64,000 bases of DNA from Bacillota bacterium (GCA_023393165.1 JAEWMJ010000063.1:1-64000), one strand, 5' to 3'. Positions 54,130 through 63,394 are shown, numbered from the stretch's first letter. Notes: generated from the sequence alone by a model not told the origin. Program-made: numbers and translations.

Positions 54130-54371
54130 TTCTGAACGCTTCTTTTATTTCCTTCCTTTTGAACGATGTAGACATCTTCCTCCAGAACGCTGCTTTTGAC
54201 CGCATCAAAGATTTCCGGAGCGATCCTGAGTCCAAGGCCGCAGCTTGCGCGGATCTCGGGCGGAATAGGCACGAGCCGAGGCCCGCTGATCTGCCTGGAA
54301 AGCTGCTTTTCCGTGTAAATAGCCTTTTGGGTGGATTCAAAACATATCAGATAAAAAGTTTCCTTTTCCAT
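54114..54371 (-). CDS. DUF3343 putative Se/S carrier protein
   Basis: The 85-residue protein starts at ATG 54371, one base after the yedF stop; the open frame upstream is yedF sequence in another frame. It shows F-Y-L-I-C-F-E-S-T and the S-C-G-L-G-L-R motif, in which the Cys is the likely carrier residue. DUF3343 proteins are known next to SelD and are described as possible selenium/sulfur carriers. Confidence 0.85.
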   Translation of the reverse strand: MEKETFYLICFESTQKAIYTEKQLSRQISGPRLVPIPPEIRASCGLGLRIAPEIFDAVKSSVLEEDVYIVQKEGNKRSVQKWEQK

Positions 54372-54372
54372 A

Positions 54373-54954
54373 TCAGAGCTGAATGATCTTTGCGGCGGAA
54401 AGCTTCTTTTGGACAATGGCATACATATTGCTCACCGTACCAGCCTGCAGTTTTTCCGTAAGTCCGAAATAGTTAAGGCACAGGCCGCACACTAAAATAT
54501 CGACGCCCTTCTCTCCCAGCTTTTTTAAATCCGCGATGGTGTCCGGGTTTTCGCTTGCAAGCTTGACGCCCGTATTGTAAAGCAGTATGGCGGCGGGCAG
54601 GCTGTCAGATTCGTTGAGCGCGTATAAAAAATTCTTTATAAGCGTGCGTCCCAGCTCGTCGTTCCCACGGCCCATGGTATCCGAAGAGATCACCAGCACG
54701 CTGTCCTGCTTGGGCGTTTCCGCCGGGACCGCGCTGTCCGTTTCTTCCAGATTCACCTGTACCACAAAATCCCCTTTCTCCTGATACGACGTAAACTTCA
54801 GGCCCATTTCAGTCAGCATTTTTTCAAGATTTTGACTGGAAAGCTCGTTGTCCACGATCTCTTTTATGTTTTCTTTAGCGCCTTCTTTAAGCGCTTTTTT
54901 CATCATAATAACTGGTACCGGGCAGGTCTCCCCCCTGGCGTCTATGATTTTCAT
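54373..54954 (-). CDS. yedF: YedF sulfurtransferase-like selenium metabolism protein
   Basis: The 193-residue protein has an N-terminal TusA/SirA domain with Cys11 in the C-P-V-P motif, then a DsrE-like domain (residues ~85-193, with V-C-G-L-C-L-N-Y-F). This two-domain build defines YedF. Its start overlaps the selD stop by four bases (ATGA). It is thought to handle sulfur or selenium as a carrier. Confidence 0.92.
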   Translation of the reverse strand: MKIIDARGETCPVPVIMMKKALKEGAKENIKEIVDNELSSQNLEKMLTEMGLKFTSYQEKGDFVVQVNLEETDSAVPAETPKQDSVLVISSDTMGRGNDELGRTLIKNFLYALNESDSLPAAILLYNTGVKLASENPDTIADLKKLGEKGVDILVCGLCLNYFGLTEKLQAGTVSNMYAIVQKKLSAAKIIQL

Positions 54955-55994
54955 TTGGACTCTCCTTTAAAAACAATGGATTTTTCCTGTTTTGCCGTAA
55001 CTGTTCCGATTATTTTGCTCTTTATTTCAAGATGATTCAATTCCCGGACTGCCTTTACGGCGTCGTCTTCCGGAAGCGCAGCCAAAAGGCCGCCCGATGT
55101 CTGCGCGTCAAACAACAGTTCGGTCTCCGCAAAAGACAGCGCGGTAAAATCGATATCGCACGCGTAATTGTTGCGGTTTTTCTGCCCGGCGGTGCTCACC
55201 AGAAATTCCGCGGCATATTCTCTGGCTTCAGGGATCGCATGCATATCCGCCGCGCTCATTTCCAGGGTTATACCGGACGCGCGCGCCATCTCCAGCCCGT
55301 GTCCCGCAAGCCCGAATCCGGTCACATCCGTCAGCGCGTGCACGCTGTATTTTTTCAGGATTTCAAGCGCATATTTATTGAGGGTGGTCATATTCAATAT
55401 TGCCTTTTGAACCGCTTCCCGGCTGGCTTCCCCAACCCGGTTTGCGGTATTGATGATACCGACTCCAAGAGGCTTTGTTAAAATCAGACAGTCTCCCGGT
55501 TTTGCGCCCGCGTTTTTCAGGATCCTGTCAGGGTGTACGATACCCGTTACGGACAGCCCGTATTTGATGGAATCGTCGTTGATGCTGTGTCCGCCCACAA
55601 GGCAGGCTCCGGCCTCATATACCTTTGACGCGCCGCCTTTCAGTATCTCCTGAAGAACTTCGTTTTTTTGTTTTTCAGGAAAGCATACGATATTAAGAGC
55701 GCAAATAGCCTGCCCGCCCATGGAAAAGATATCCGAAAGTGCGTTTGCCGCGGCAATCTGCCCAAAGGTATATGGATCCTCATTCATGGGCGTAAAGAAA
55801 TCCAGCGTCTGAATAACGGCGGTGTCGCCGTTTATCTTATATACGGCGCCGTCGTCCGACGTATCGTAACCAACCAGAAGGTTTGGGTTGTCTTTTTTGG
55901 GAATGGACGATAATATGGACCTGAGCCGGGCCGAGTCTATTTTGCAGGCGCAGCCCATACCGCCCGAAAGATCAATTTTATCCAGAATACTCAC
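54951..55994 (-). CDS. selD: Selenide, water dikinase
   Basis: The 347-residue enzyme makes selenophosphate from selenide and ATP. The catalytic region reads G-G-M-G-C-A-C-K (Cys15, Lys18), so the enzyme uses Cys, and no selenocysteine codon is needed. Other motifs are L-V-G-Y-D-T-S-D-D-G-A-V and T-D-V-T-G-F-G-L-A-G-H. The start is unusual: GTG 55994 abuts the GGAGG with no spacer, and TAA closes the frame just upstream. In-frame ATT or CTG codons 6-9 bases after GGAGG are possible. Neighbours yedF, DUF3343 and Csd mark an orphan-type selD set. Confidence 0.93.
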   Translation of the reverse strand: MSILDKIDLSGGMGCACKIDSARLRSILSSIPKKDNPNLLVGYDTSDDGAVYKINGDTAVIQTLDFFTPMNEDPYTFGQIAAANALSDIFSMGGQAICALNIVCFPEKQKNEVLQEILKGGASKVYEAGACLVGGHSINDDSIKYGLSVTGIVHPDRILKNAGAKPGDCLILTKPLGVGIINTANRVGEASREAVQKAILNMTTLNKYALEILKKYSVHALTDVTGFGLAGHGLEMARASGITLEMSAADMHAIPEAREYAAEFLVSTAGQKNRNNYACDIDFTALSFAETELLFDAQTSGGLLAALPEDDAVKAVRELNHLEIKSKIIGTVTAKQEKSIVFKGESK

Positions 55995-56075
55995 CCTCCG
56001 TTTTTAAAAGCTGTGTTTATTATAAACCAAAAAAGCTGTGGATGCCATTCAGAGCCGGATAAATGTTTCTGCGCC

Positions 56076-57356
56076 TCAGTTCCTGCTCTCCAGCATTTCT
56101 ATAAACGCGCCGATACGCGTGCGAAGCTGCAGTTCGTCCTGATCCGTATAATCCGTCTCTATGCCCAGCACGGGAATGCCCGCTTCCTTCAGCGCGCGCT
56201 CCACATGATAGCCTTCCGTATCGTATAGGCTGCAAAACTTGAGGTTCACGTCTATTACCCCGTCCGCCTTATATTCTTTTGCCAGGCGGAGGATATCTTC
56301 TATTCTGCCTGTATTCGGCGTAAAACATGCGCAATTGATTTTCATATACCGGTCTGCCAGCGCGCCGATCTGTCCGTCCAAAGTGGTTTGAGTCTCATCC
56401 ACAAGATTCTCGAAATACCGGGTGCCGGTACACATCTCTTCCGCGACCACCGCGCCGCGGCTGGTTTCTATGATATGATGCAGCTTCCAGTTCGGGATCG
56501 CAAGCGGCGTCCCGGTAAGCATGATCCGTTTTGTGCCCTCCGGAAAAACGCCCGCGCCCGCCGCAGCCCTCTCATCCAGCTCCGCGCATAACTTGTTTAC
56601 CATATCCGTAAAACGCGCCGGGTCGTCGTAAAACGCAATCTGGGATATCAGCAGCGCGTCTTTGCCGCTGACCGGCAAATTATCGTTTTTCCTGAAATTA
56701 TAAAGACGCGCAAGCGCCCTTCTTTTATTGTTTATCAGTTTTATGGCTTCGCCCAGTTTTTCCGCCGTCACTTTATTTCCGGTCAGTTCCTCCACCTTGG
56801 CCATAAACAGCTTTATTTCATCCGCCCATGCGCGGATATCCGCCGCGCGTTTCATCTGCGGCAGGTTCATCACATACATTTCCACGTCTTCACCAAGAAT
56901 TTCCCAGGCTTTTTTCTTGCCGTCGCAGGTTGTTTCTCCCACATACATATCGGCAATGCGGAAAAACGGGCATGTCCTGTCCAGGCGGGCGCCGACAGAC
57001 GCCTTGATCAAAGGACAGGTGTTTGCCGGAAGCACCTTTTCCCCGCCGGGAACCCAAAACTGCGAACCCCCGCAAAGGCCCGTTGAAATCGCATCCGCGG
57101 CAAACACGATTTCATCCGGGACATATACGCAAAACGTGCCCAGCACCTTGCCGCCGTTTTCCTGATGCCGGACCAGTTCCGCCGGACGCACGCCGTGGAT
57201 CTCCGCCACCACAAAATCAAAATAATCCATGGAGTCCGGCCTGCCCGTCTGCGATAAATACACGTCGCAGAACATTTCAGGCAGGACCTGGCACAATTGG
57301 TCGTGCGTCTCCAAATCCATGCTCAGGTTTTCCCACATCTTTCTGTAATCAGCCAT
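56076..57356 (-). CDS. 2-hydroxyacyl-CoA-dehydratase-like protein (YjiM/HgdB family)
   Basis: The 426-residue protein starts at ATG 57356 with GGAGG five bases upstream; the open frame to 57542 runs through the divergent promoter. Conserved cysteines in A-N-T-C-P-L-I-K, D-R-T-C-P-F-F, T-C-D-G-K-K-K, E-M-C-T-G-T-R-Y and N-C-A-C-F-T-P-N fit Fe-S (double-cubane-type) cluster binding. The family normally needs an ATP-dependent activator; none lies here. YjiM-type proteins often occur in selenium clusters, and 81 bases separate this gene from selD, so a shared operon is likely. A reductive role is inferred. Confidence 0.82.
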   Translation of the reverse strand: MADYRKMWENLSMDLETHDQLCQVLPEMFCDVYLSQTGRPDSMDYFDFVVAEIHGVRPAELVRHQENGGKVLGTFCVYVPDEIVFAADAISTGLCGGSQFWVPGGEKVLPANTCPLIKASVGARLDRTCPFFRIADMYVGETTCDGKKKAWEILGEDVEMYVMNLPQMKRAADIRAWADEIKLFMAKVEELTGNKVTAEKLGEAIKLINNKRRALARLYNFRKNDNLPVSGKDALLISQIAFYDDPARFTDMVNKLCAELDERAAAGAGVFPEGTKRIMLTGTPLAIPNWKLHHIIETSRGAVVAEEMCTGTRYFENLVDETQTTLDGQIGALADRYMKINCACFTPNTGRIEDILRLAKEYKADGVIDVNLKFCSLYDTEGYHVERALKEAGIPVLGIETDYTDQDELQLRTRIGAFIEMLESRN

Positions 57357-57482
57357 AATTACCTCCGCTATTTTAATGAGCGCCGGCCGTTTGACAACCC
57401 CTTTGTTTTCCACAGCCGGCCAGGCGGCATGTTCTTTTGCAAGAACGCCGGTTTCCATGCGTCTTATTACAACATATATATC

Positions 57483-57496
57483 ATTATTAGAATAAT
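57483..57496. promoter_or_regulatory. ATTATT-AG-AATAAT palindrome, putative LysR site
   Basis: A perfect inverted repeat lies between the divergent YjiM-like and LysR genes. LysR proteins bind such interrupted palindromes next to their own gene. AT-richness lowers certainty. Confidence 0.4.
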
Positions 57497-57605
57497 ACAA
57501 ATATAAACAAAAGTGAAATCGCTTTTTATATGCAACATACATGTATATATTGATTTTTTCTATAAAACTAAATATACTATTAATAGAAAAAGGATGGTGA
57601 GCCTA

Positions 57606-58526
57606 TTGGATTTTAAACAGCTCGAAGCCTTTGCCGCGGTCGTTGAACACATGAGCTTTTCAGAAGCGGCAAAAAGTCTGTTTTTGACGCAGCCTACGGT
57701 CAGCGCACATATCAGGGAATTAGAATCGGAACTTGGCAAGCCTCTGTTTGAGCGGACCACAAAAAGAATTACGCTCACAGCGGACGGAGAAAAGCTGTAC
57801 GGCTATGCCACCCGGATCCTCAGCCTCCGGAAAAAGGCGCTGTCCGATTTAAGCGAGCAGAATGGAGTCACCATTCACATCGGCGCTTCCACATTGCCCG
57901 TATCTTATTTTTTGCCAAAGGCGGTGGTCCAATTCAGGGAACGCCATCCCGAGATCTGTTTTGATATATGCAAATCCGACAGTCTTGGAGTGATTGAAAA
58001 ATTGCTGGACGGTACTTTGGATGTGGGACTTACAGGTACAAAAACGTGTGAAAAGCAATGCGTTTTCGAACCTTTTTATCAGGACGAGCTGGTCATTGCA
58101 ACTCCTGTTACCGAATATTTTAAAAAGCTGAAAACGGAAAGGACCGCTCCTGAGGTTTTATTCCGGGAACCTCTTATTATGCGGGAAAACGGCTCGGGGA
58201 CAAGGCGCGAGACTGAACGGCTTCTTTCCCTGATGGGGATTCCTTTGGAAAGCCTTCATATCGCCGTTTGCATGAACGACCCGGAAGCCATTCCGAACAG
58301 CATCATAGCTGGCGCCGGTATTTCCGTCATCTCAAGGAAAGTGGTGGAGGAGATGGAGAAAGACGGAAAACTCCTTGTTTTTCCGTTCATGCGCCCGCCT
58401 GCGCACAGGGCGCTGTATATAGTCTGGAGAAAGGACCGTTTTTTAAACAGGCACGCAAGGGACTTTATCAGTATGTTAAAGAATATGTTTTCTGACGCTC
58501 CGGGCGTCCCTCAAATGCCCTTATGA
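57606..58526 (+). CDS. LysR-family transcriptional regulator
   Basis: The 306-residue protein starts at TTG 57606, with AAGGATGGTGA five bases upstream; the alternative ATG 57594 sits inside that site. The N-terminal winged helix (F-S-E-A-A-K-S-L-F-L-T-Q-P-T-V-S-A-H-I) is followed by a substrate-binding domain. It is divergent from the selenium operon and probably controls it. LysR genes beside yedF/selD sets are known from comparative genomics. Confidence 0.9.
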   Translation: MDFKQLEAFAAVVEHMSFSEAAKSLFLTQPTVSAHIRELESELGKPLFERTTKRITLTADGEKLYGYATRILSLRKKALSDLSEQNGVTIHIGASTLPVSYFLPKAVVQFRERHPEICFDICKSDSLGVIEKLLDGTLDVGLTGTKTCEKQCVFEPFYQDELVIATPVTEYFKKLKTERTAPEVLFREPLIMRENGSGTRRETERLLSLMGIPLESLHIAVCMNDPEAIPNSIIAGAGISVISRKVVEEMEKDGKLLVFPFMRPPAHRALYIVWRKDRFLNRHARDFISMLKNMFSDAPGVPQMPL

Positions 58527-58545
58527 ACAACCGAAACATGCGGAA

Positions 58546-58593
58546 AATAAAAAGCCTTTTCAAAGCAGTATCTGCTTTAAAAAGGCTTTTTTA
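58546..58593. terminator. Bidirectional terminator
   Basis: AAAAGCCTTTT-AAAGCAG-tat-CTGCTTT-AAAAGGCTTTT forms a long near-perfect stem with T-runs on both strands. It serves the converging LysR and aldo/keto reductase genes. Confidence 0.85.
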
Positions 58594-58615
58594 GGATACA
58601 GGCTTATTGAATGAA

Positions 58616-59728
58616 TTATTTCCAGGCGGACGAAAGCTCCGCGTGCGCTTGTTTCAGCAATTCCGGAATATTCAGTTCTTGGGGGCAGCGCCCGGTACAA
58701 AGTCCGCAGGAGATACACCTGTCCGCCTTTGAATCCGCATTAAGGAACTGGTATATCTGCTTGTCAATCGGGTTTGGCTTCGCAAGCTGATGGTTATTGT
58801 AAAGCTTAAAAATATCGGGAATGCCAACGCCCTGCGGACAGGGCATACAATACCTGCAGCCCGTACAGCCGATACTTTTTTTCGATTCATACATTTTCCT
58901 GATTTGCTCAATAAGTTTGAGTTCCTCATCCGTCATAACGCCGGGTTTTGCATATTCAAAAATATGCAGATTGTCCTTCAACTGCTCAAGGCTGCTTGTC
59001 CCGCTCAGGATCACGGATACTTCGGGCATATTATAAAGCCAGCGGAAACACCATTCCGCAACAGAACGCTTCTCGGGATAAGATTCAATCAGGTCCCGGA
59101 CTTCCGGAGGGGCGTTGTCAACAAGGGAACCTCCCCGCAAAGGCTCCATAATAACCATTGCAAGACCTTTTTGGGCGCCGTATTTCAGCCCTTCCATGCC
59201 GACCTGCTGATTTACATCCAGAATATTGAGCTGGATCTGGGCCATCTCCCAGTCATAGGAATCCGCAATCTCCCGAAAAGCCGCTGTCGAACCGTGAATG
59301 GAAAACCCCTTGTGAAGAATTTTACCTTTCTCAATCATTTTATCAAGGAAACGAAGACCGTCGAACTTCCGGACCCGCTCCCAGTTGTCCGGGTATAAAT
59401 TGTGAAGAAGATAGACGTCGATATGGTCGGTTCCAAGACGGACCAGTTCTTCGTCCAGGTACTTTTCAAAGTCTTCATGCCTGGCGATGTTCCATACCGG
59501 ACTTTTGGTTACAAGAAAGGTCCTGTTCCGGTAACCGCCCATCAGGGCTTTTCCCAAGATCGTTTCGCTGTCCTGGTAAAGATAAGCCGTATCCAGATAA
59601 TTGACGCCGTTGTCAATCGCGTAGCGTACCATTTTAACGGCTTCGCCTTCATCCTTCGGAAACCGCATGCACCCGAGTCCAAACCGCGATACTATCAATC
59701 CCGTATTTCCATACTGTATATACTCCAT
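58616..59728 (-). CDS. Aldo/keto reductase fused to a 2x[4Fe-4S] ferredoxin domain
   Basis: The 370-residue protein has an AKR barrel with Asp46, Tyr51 and Lys75 (L-D-T-A-Y-L-Y; V-T-K-S). The last ~90 residues carry two cysteine groups: C-T-G-C-R-Y-C-M-P-C-P and C-I-S-C-G-L-C-T-G-R-C-P. This build is common in strict anaerobes and lets electrons flow between Fe-S carriers and a carbonyl substrate. It is monocistronic; the substrate is unknown. Confidence 0.9.
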   Translation of the reverse strand: MEYIQYGNTGLIVSRFGLGCMRFPKDEGEAVKMVRYAIDNGVNYLDTAYLYQDSETILGKALMGGYRNRTFLVTKSPVWNIARHEDFEKYLDEELVRLGTDHIDVYLLHNLYPDNWERVRKFDGLRFLDKMIEKGKILHKGFSIHGSTAAFREIADSYDWEMAQIQLNILDVNQQVGMEGLKYGAQKGLAMVIMEPLRGGSLVDNAPPEVRDLIESYPEKRSVAEWCFRWLYNMPEVSVILSGTSSLEQLKDNLHIFEYAKPGVMTDEELKLIEQIRKMYESKKSIGCTGCRYCMPCPQGVGIPDIFKLYNNHQLAKPNPIDKQIYQFLNADSKADRCISCGLCTGRCPQELNIPELLKQAHAELSSAWK

Positions 59729-59863
59729 TTAATTACTCCTTTGCCGGATGGCTTTTTCGTCTGCAAATTGTGCGGTTCATCATACTGCCGTTTCATGCCG
59801 GGGAACCTTTTTGAATTGCCAGCCAGGATATTCACCGGATCATACCATGTTTTTTAAGACGAT

Positions 59864-59927
59864 AAAAAAAAGAAGAGATAAGGCGCCGCTGTCAGGCTTT
59901 GCGCGAAACAGTCCTATCTCTTTTTTG
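59864..59927. terminator. Bidirectional terminator downstream of ribF
   Basis: AAAGAAGAGATAAGG (59869-59883) pairs with CCTATCTCTTTTTT (59913-59926), with one bulge. It lies 12 bases past the ribF stop. Confidence 0.7.
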
Positions 59928-59938
59928 ATGCAATTAAT

Positions 59939-60832
59939 TTATAAAGATAAACTCTCAAAATAGCTTCTGATGGATTCGATATCTTTATTCACCTGTATCT
60001 TTACCTCGGCCAGGTCTTTGAATTTTCTGATCGGCCTTATCAGCGCATGGACTTCCAGGGTAATGACCTGTCCATAAATATCGTCCGAGAAATCCAGCAA
60101 AAACTCCTCAACTGTGACATAATCAAAATTATCCACTGTCGGCCGGTGTCCAAGATTGGTAAGGCCTTTGTAGATCTTGCCCCCGACATCCGACAATGTG
60201 CCGTAAACTCCGTCCGCGGGCACTTGTTTATACTGTTTAAAACCGATATTCGCGGTGGGCATTCCCACGGTTCTGCCCAACGCCTTGCCGTGCTCAACCG
60301 GACCCATGATCAGATGCGGATGACCGAGCATTTCATTTGCCTTTTTCAGGTCGTCATCCGCAAGCGCCTTAACGATGCGTTCCGCATTGACCGGCTCACC
60401 GTCCGCCAGTACAGGGCTGACCTCTTCAAGCTTATATCCATACTCTTTTGCACAGTCACGAAGTGCTTTTATATTGCTGTTATTAGAACCGGCAACAATT
60501 ATTTTCGCACCCAACTTGCCTAAAACAACGTCTTTGATAAAGTCTTTCGCAGAAACGCCTTTGTTTTGCCCGTCAACTTTATATGATATCAGAACGTCCG
60601 GACCATTTTTACGCAAAAGATATTTTTTTTCTTCCGGGGTCGTAAGGATCTTTTTTCCTGCCAGCAGGGATTCATCGTAATCAAAACTCACCAGCACGGA
60701 AGCGAGCCCGCCTTTTGAGAGCTCAAGCATTTTATCCAATACCGCCTTATGGCCCAGATGAAGGCCGTCAAAATCGCCAAATGCAACACATGTGTTGCTC
60801 ATGCTGAAATCGTTTTTTTCTATATGTTTCAT
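59939..60832 (-). CDS. ribF: Bifunctional riboflavin kinase/FAD synthetase
   Basis: The 297-residue protein has an N-terminal nucleotidyltransferase domain (A-F-G-D-F-D-G-L-H-L-G-H) and a C-terminal flavokinase domain (G-R-T-V-G-M-P-T-A-N-I; T-N-L-G-H-R-P-T). It converts riboflavin to FMN and FAD. Length is standard. GAGGCG precedes the ATG. It stands alone after the amino acid permease gene. Confidence 0.93.
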   Translation of the reverse strand: MKHIEKNDFSMSNTCVAFGDFDGLHLGHKAVLDKMLELSKGGLASVLVSFDYDESLLAGKKILTTPEEKKYLLRKNGPDVLISYKVDGQNKGVSAKDFIKDVVLGKLGAKIIVAGSNNSNIKALRDCAKEYGYKLEEVSPVLADGEPVNAERIVKALADDDLKKANEMLGHPHLIMGPVEHGKALGRTVGMPTANIGFKQYKQVPADGVYGTLSDVGGKIYKGLTNLGHRPTVDNFDYVTVEEFLLDFSDDIYGQVITLEVHALIRPIRKFKDLAEVKIQVNKDIESIRSYFESLSL

Positions 60833-60858
60833 GTCAGATTCGCCTCATTTTCACTTGG

Positions 60859-60896
60859 TATATTCCACCATGCCAAGCACAGTATGGTGGAATATA
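60859..60896. repeat. 13-bp perfect inverted repeat
   Basis: TATATTCCACCAT (60859-60871) and its exact complement (60884-60896) flank a 12-base loop, between the permease stop and ribF start. No T-run follows on either strand. It may be a 3'-end hairpin or a protein-binding site. Confidence 0.6.
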
Positions 60897-60910
60897 CGCT
60901 TCATTCAGGA

Positions 60911-62272
60911 TCAGACCTTATCCTTGAGAAGTTCCGGGGCTTTGCTGCGGCCGATGGTCGCGGCAAAAATGATCAAAGCAACCGCATAATAGCAGGCTGT
61001 CCATACCCACAGCATCCAACTGCCATTCATGATATCCGGAATATAGCATATAATCAGGGCGATCAGAACGATAACGGAAACCGCGCTTCCGCCCGGCGCC
61101 TTGAATTTGCCTTCTACGTTCGGGTTCTTTTTGCGCGCGGCAACGACTGTGATACTGATGATGGCAACCACCAATACATTGGACAGCGCGCCCAGGTTTA
61201 CCACAATGTTGGTCACATCCGGCAGCGCCGCAAAAGCAACAACGATGATCATGGTCAGAATGGTCGCGTTGATGGGCGTGCCGTTTTTGCCCACCTTTGC
61301 CAGGCCCTTGGGCAGCAGGCCGCCTGCAGCAGCCGCCTGGAATGTGCGGGCCGCCAGGAGCATAACGACCAAAATGGTTGTCAACAGCGCCAGGACCGCG
61401 GAAATGACGATCAAATTGACCAGCCAGGGTATCGAAGCCAGTTGGGTAAACGCCGCCGCAAACATCGGGATATAGGTAAACTCCGGATGCTCCGCCAGGA
61501 AACCGGCCGTGATGAGTCCCAGGGTAGCTACGATCGACATAACGTACAGTACGACCGTGACTGCCATGCCGATGGTCATAGCCCGGGGAATGGTCTTTCT
61601 GGGGTTTTTGATCTCGTCCACCATGAATGCAACCGCCACAATCGCGCCGTATGCCAGCATGGCGACCGGTATCGCGGAAATAAAGCCGAGGTTGCCGCCC
61701 GCGCCCTGCCCGATGAACGGGTTGAAGTTACTGGCGTCCCACTTTCCGCTGCCAAAGGCGATTACAATAAAAATAATCATGGTGGCAGCCAGTACAAAGG
61801 TCAATACGGTGTTCACTTTGCCTGTGGCAGAAATATTGAGCAGTATGAGCAGGCCGCAGATAACAGCGGCTACTACGCTGATGAGCGTTGTAACGCCTGC
61901 CAGCGCCGGGAATCCCTGGCCCAGGTAATAGCCGATGTAGTAAACGGAGAACGCTGCGCCGCCTATGCAGCCGAACAGGTACGACCATGCTGCAATCCAG
62001 CCCCAGAATTTGCCCTGCTTTTCGGTTTTGCCCAGAGCTTTTTCGGGAAATACAAAGACTCCGCCCGATTTGGGATAAATGGTGGAAAGTTCCGCCGTTT
62101 GCATGCCATAGAAAAACAAAATAACAGCTGCAATAATCCATGAAAGAATCGCCGCAGGGCCTGCTCCCGCTATGGTTACGCCCGACAGAGAAAATATGGC
62201 GCTTCCGATCATTCCGCCGATCAAAATCGCAGAACTGTCACGCAAACCAAGCTTTTTAGATTCGTTTAACAT
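60911..62272 (-). CDS. APC-family amino acid permease
   Basis: The 453-residue membrane protein has about twelve helices. The first has the APC substrate-site motif G-G-M-I-G-S-A-I-F, and the E-I-K-N-P-R-K-T-I-P-R loop after helix 6 is typical of the superfamily. The substrate is probably an amino acid or amine. GGAAGG precedes the ATG. It is 77 bases downstream of the zinc alcohol dehydrogenase gene, so cotranscription is possible. Confidence 0.9.
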   Translation of the reverse strand: MLNESKKLGLRDSSAILIGGMIGSAIFSLSGVTIAGAGPAAILSWIIAAVILFFYGMQTAELSTIYPKSGGVFVFPEKALGKTEKQGKFWGWIAAWSYLFGCIGGAAFSVYYIGYYLGQGFPALAGVTTLISVVAAVICGLLILLNISATGKVNTVLTFVLAATMIIFIVIAFGSGKWDASNFNPFIGQGAGGNLGFISAIPVAMLAYGAIVAVAFMVDEIKNPRKTIPRAMTIGMAVTVVLYVMSIVATLGLITAGFLAEHPEFTYIPMFAAAFTQLASIPWLVNLIVISAVLALLTTILVVMLLAARTFQAAAAGGLLPKGLAKVGKNGTPINATILTMIIVVAFAALPDVTNIVVNLGALSNVLVVAIISITVVAARKKNPNVEGKFKAPGGSAVSVIVLIALIICYIPDIMNGSWMLWVWTACYYAVALIIFAATIGRSKAPELLKDKV

Positions 62273-62349
62273 TTCCTTCCCTTCTTTCCTTTTATTTGTG
62301 GCATATATCTAAAGGCGCTTACGTCCTGCGCCCATCCACCGAAAAAGGC

Positions 62350-63381
62350 TTACATTTTGACCAGAATACGGTATGTTTTTGGATCTATTGCGCGTTCAAA
62401 AGCATATGTGATTTTTTCGAGCGGGATTACTTCGGTAATTAAACTTGAAGGATCGATCATCTTGAAGGAGAGGAGCCTTGTCGCGGCTAAAAATTCGCTC
62501 GGAATGGAATTGATCGCCCCCGTGATGCTGGTTTCGGCCGAATGCACGGTGTTTACGTTCAATTCAACCGGATTTCCGTTGGGGAAAGACGAGTACATGA
62601 CGACGCGGCCCGTTTTTCCAGCCATCTGTATGGCGTCCGAAGCAAGCTGGGAAACTGCAGCAGTACAGAATACAACGTCAGCGCCTCTGCCGTCCGTAAG
62701 TTGTTTTACTTTTTCTATTGCATTGGTTTCTTTTGAATTGATTATGATGTCCGCGCCGAGCTTTTTGGCTACTTCTATACGGTCTTCATCAACTTCGCAG
62801 ACAATCACGCGCGCGCCCTTCAGTTTCGCAAGCTGAATATGGAAAGCGCCCATAATGCCGTTGCCGATTATCACAACATCGTTTCCCAGCTCTATCGCCG
62901 CGTTGTTGATGCTGTGTACGCAGCATGCAAGCGGTTCGGAAAGCGCGGCGTGCGTTAATTCCAGATCGTCTGCCATTTTATAAAGCGCTTTTGCTTCGAG
63001 CAGCATATACTCTGAAAATCCGCCCGGTCCGCCGAAACCTTCGTGAACATCCGCTTTAAAGGAAACAACGCATTGGTTTTGATGCCCGTTCCTGCAATAA
63101 TAACATTCGCCGCAGCTGTTCAATATCCTTGTCGAAACCTTGTCTCCCACCTTCAGGCTGTTTACCTGGTCGCCGACAGCCACTACCGTACCGGCAGCTT
63201 CGTGGCCGCCCGCAAAGGGATACCTTTTAATGACTCCGGCAAACATCCTCTGTTCCAGTGTGCAGATCGCGCAGCTGTCCACTTTGATCAGAACCTGAGA
63301 GCCCTTAGGCTCTCTCAGTTCTTTTTCTACAATATCTATTTTTCTTTCACCGGTAATAACGGCAACTTTGTACGTTTTCAT
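62350..63381 (-). CDS. Zinc-dependent alcohol (polyol) dehydrogenase
   Basis: The 343-residue medium-chain dehydrogenase has a catalytic zinc site (C-A-I-C-T near residue 38; G-G-H-E-A-A-G), structural zinc cysteines (S-C-G-E-C-Y-Y-C-R-N-G-H-Q-N-Q-C) and an NAD motif (G-N-G-I-M-G-A). Sorbitol/threonine-dehydrogenase-like enzymes share this form. It starts 14 bases after the class I aldolase gene, so both probably act in one sugar or polyol pathway. Confidence 0.9.
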   Translation of the reverse strand: MKTYKVAVITGERKIDIVEKELREPKGSQVLIKVDSCAICTLEQRMFAGVIKRYPFAGGHEAAGTVVAVGDQVNSLKVGDKVSTRILNSCGECYYCRNGHQNQCVVSFKADVHEGFGGPGGFSEYMLLEAKALYKMADDLELTHAALSEPLACCVHSINNAAIELGNDVVIIGNGIMGAFHIQLAKLKGARVIVCEVDEDRIEVAKKLGADIIINSKETNAIEKVKQLTDGRGADVVFCTAAVSQLASDAIQMAGKTGRVVMYSSFPNGNPVELNVNTVHSAETSITGAINSIPSEFLAATRLLSFKMIDPSSLITEVIPLEKITYAFERAIDPKTYRILVKM

Positions 63382-63394
63382 TCTGTATGCCTCC

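Noticed and set aside
57357..57542. 62-residue N-terminal extension of the YjiM-like protein
   Set aside because: It crosses the divergent promoter region; ATG 57356 has a perfect GGAGG.
60749..62143. 464-codon plus-strand frame opposite the amino acid permease
   Set aside because: Antisense shadow; composition (very rich in R, H, N, Q, D) is typical of reverse-frame translation.
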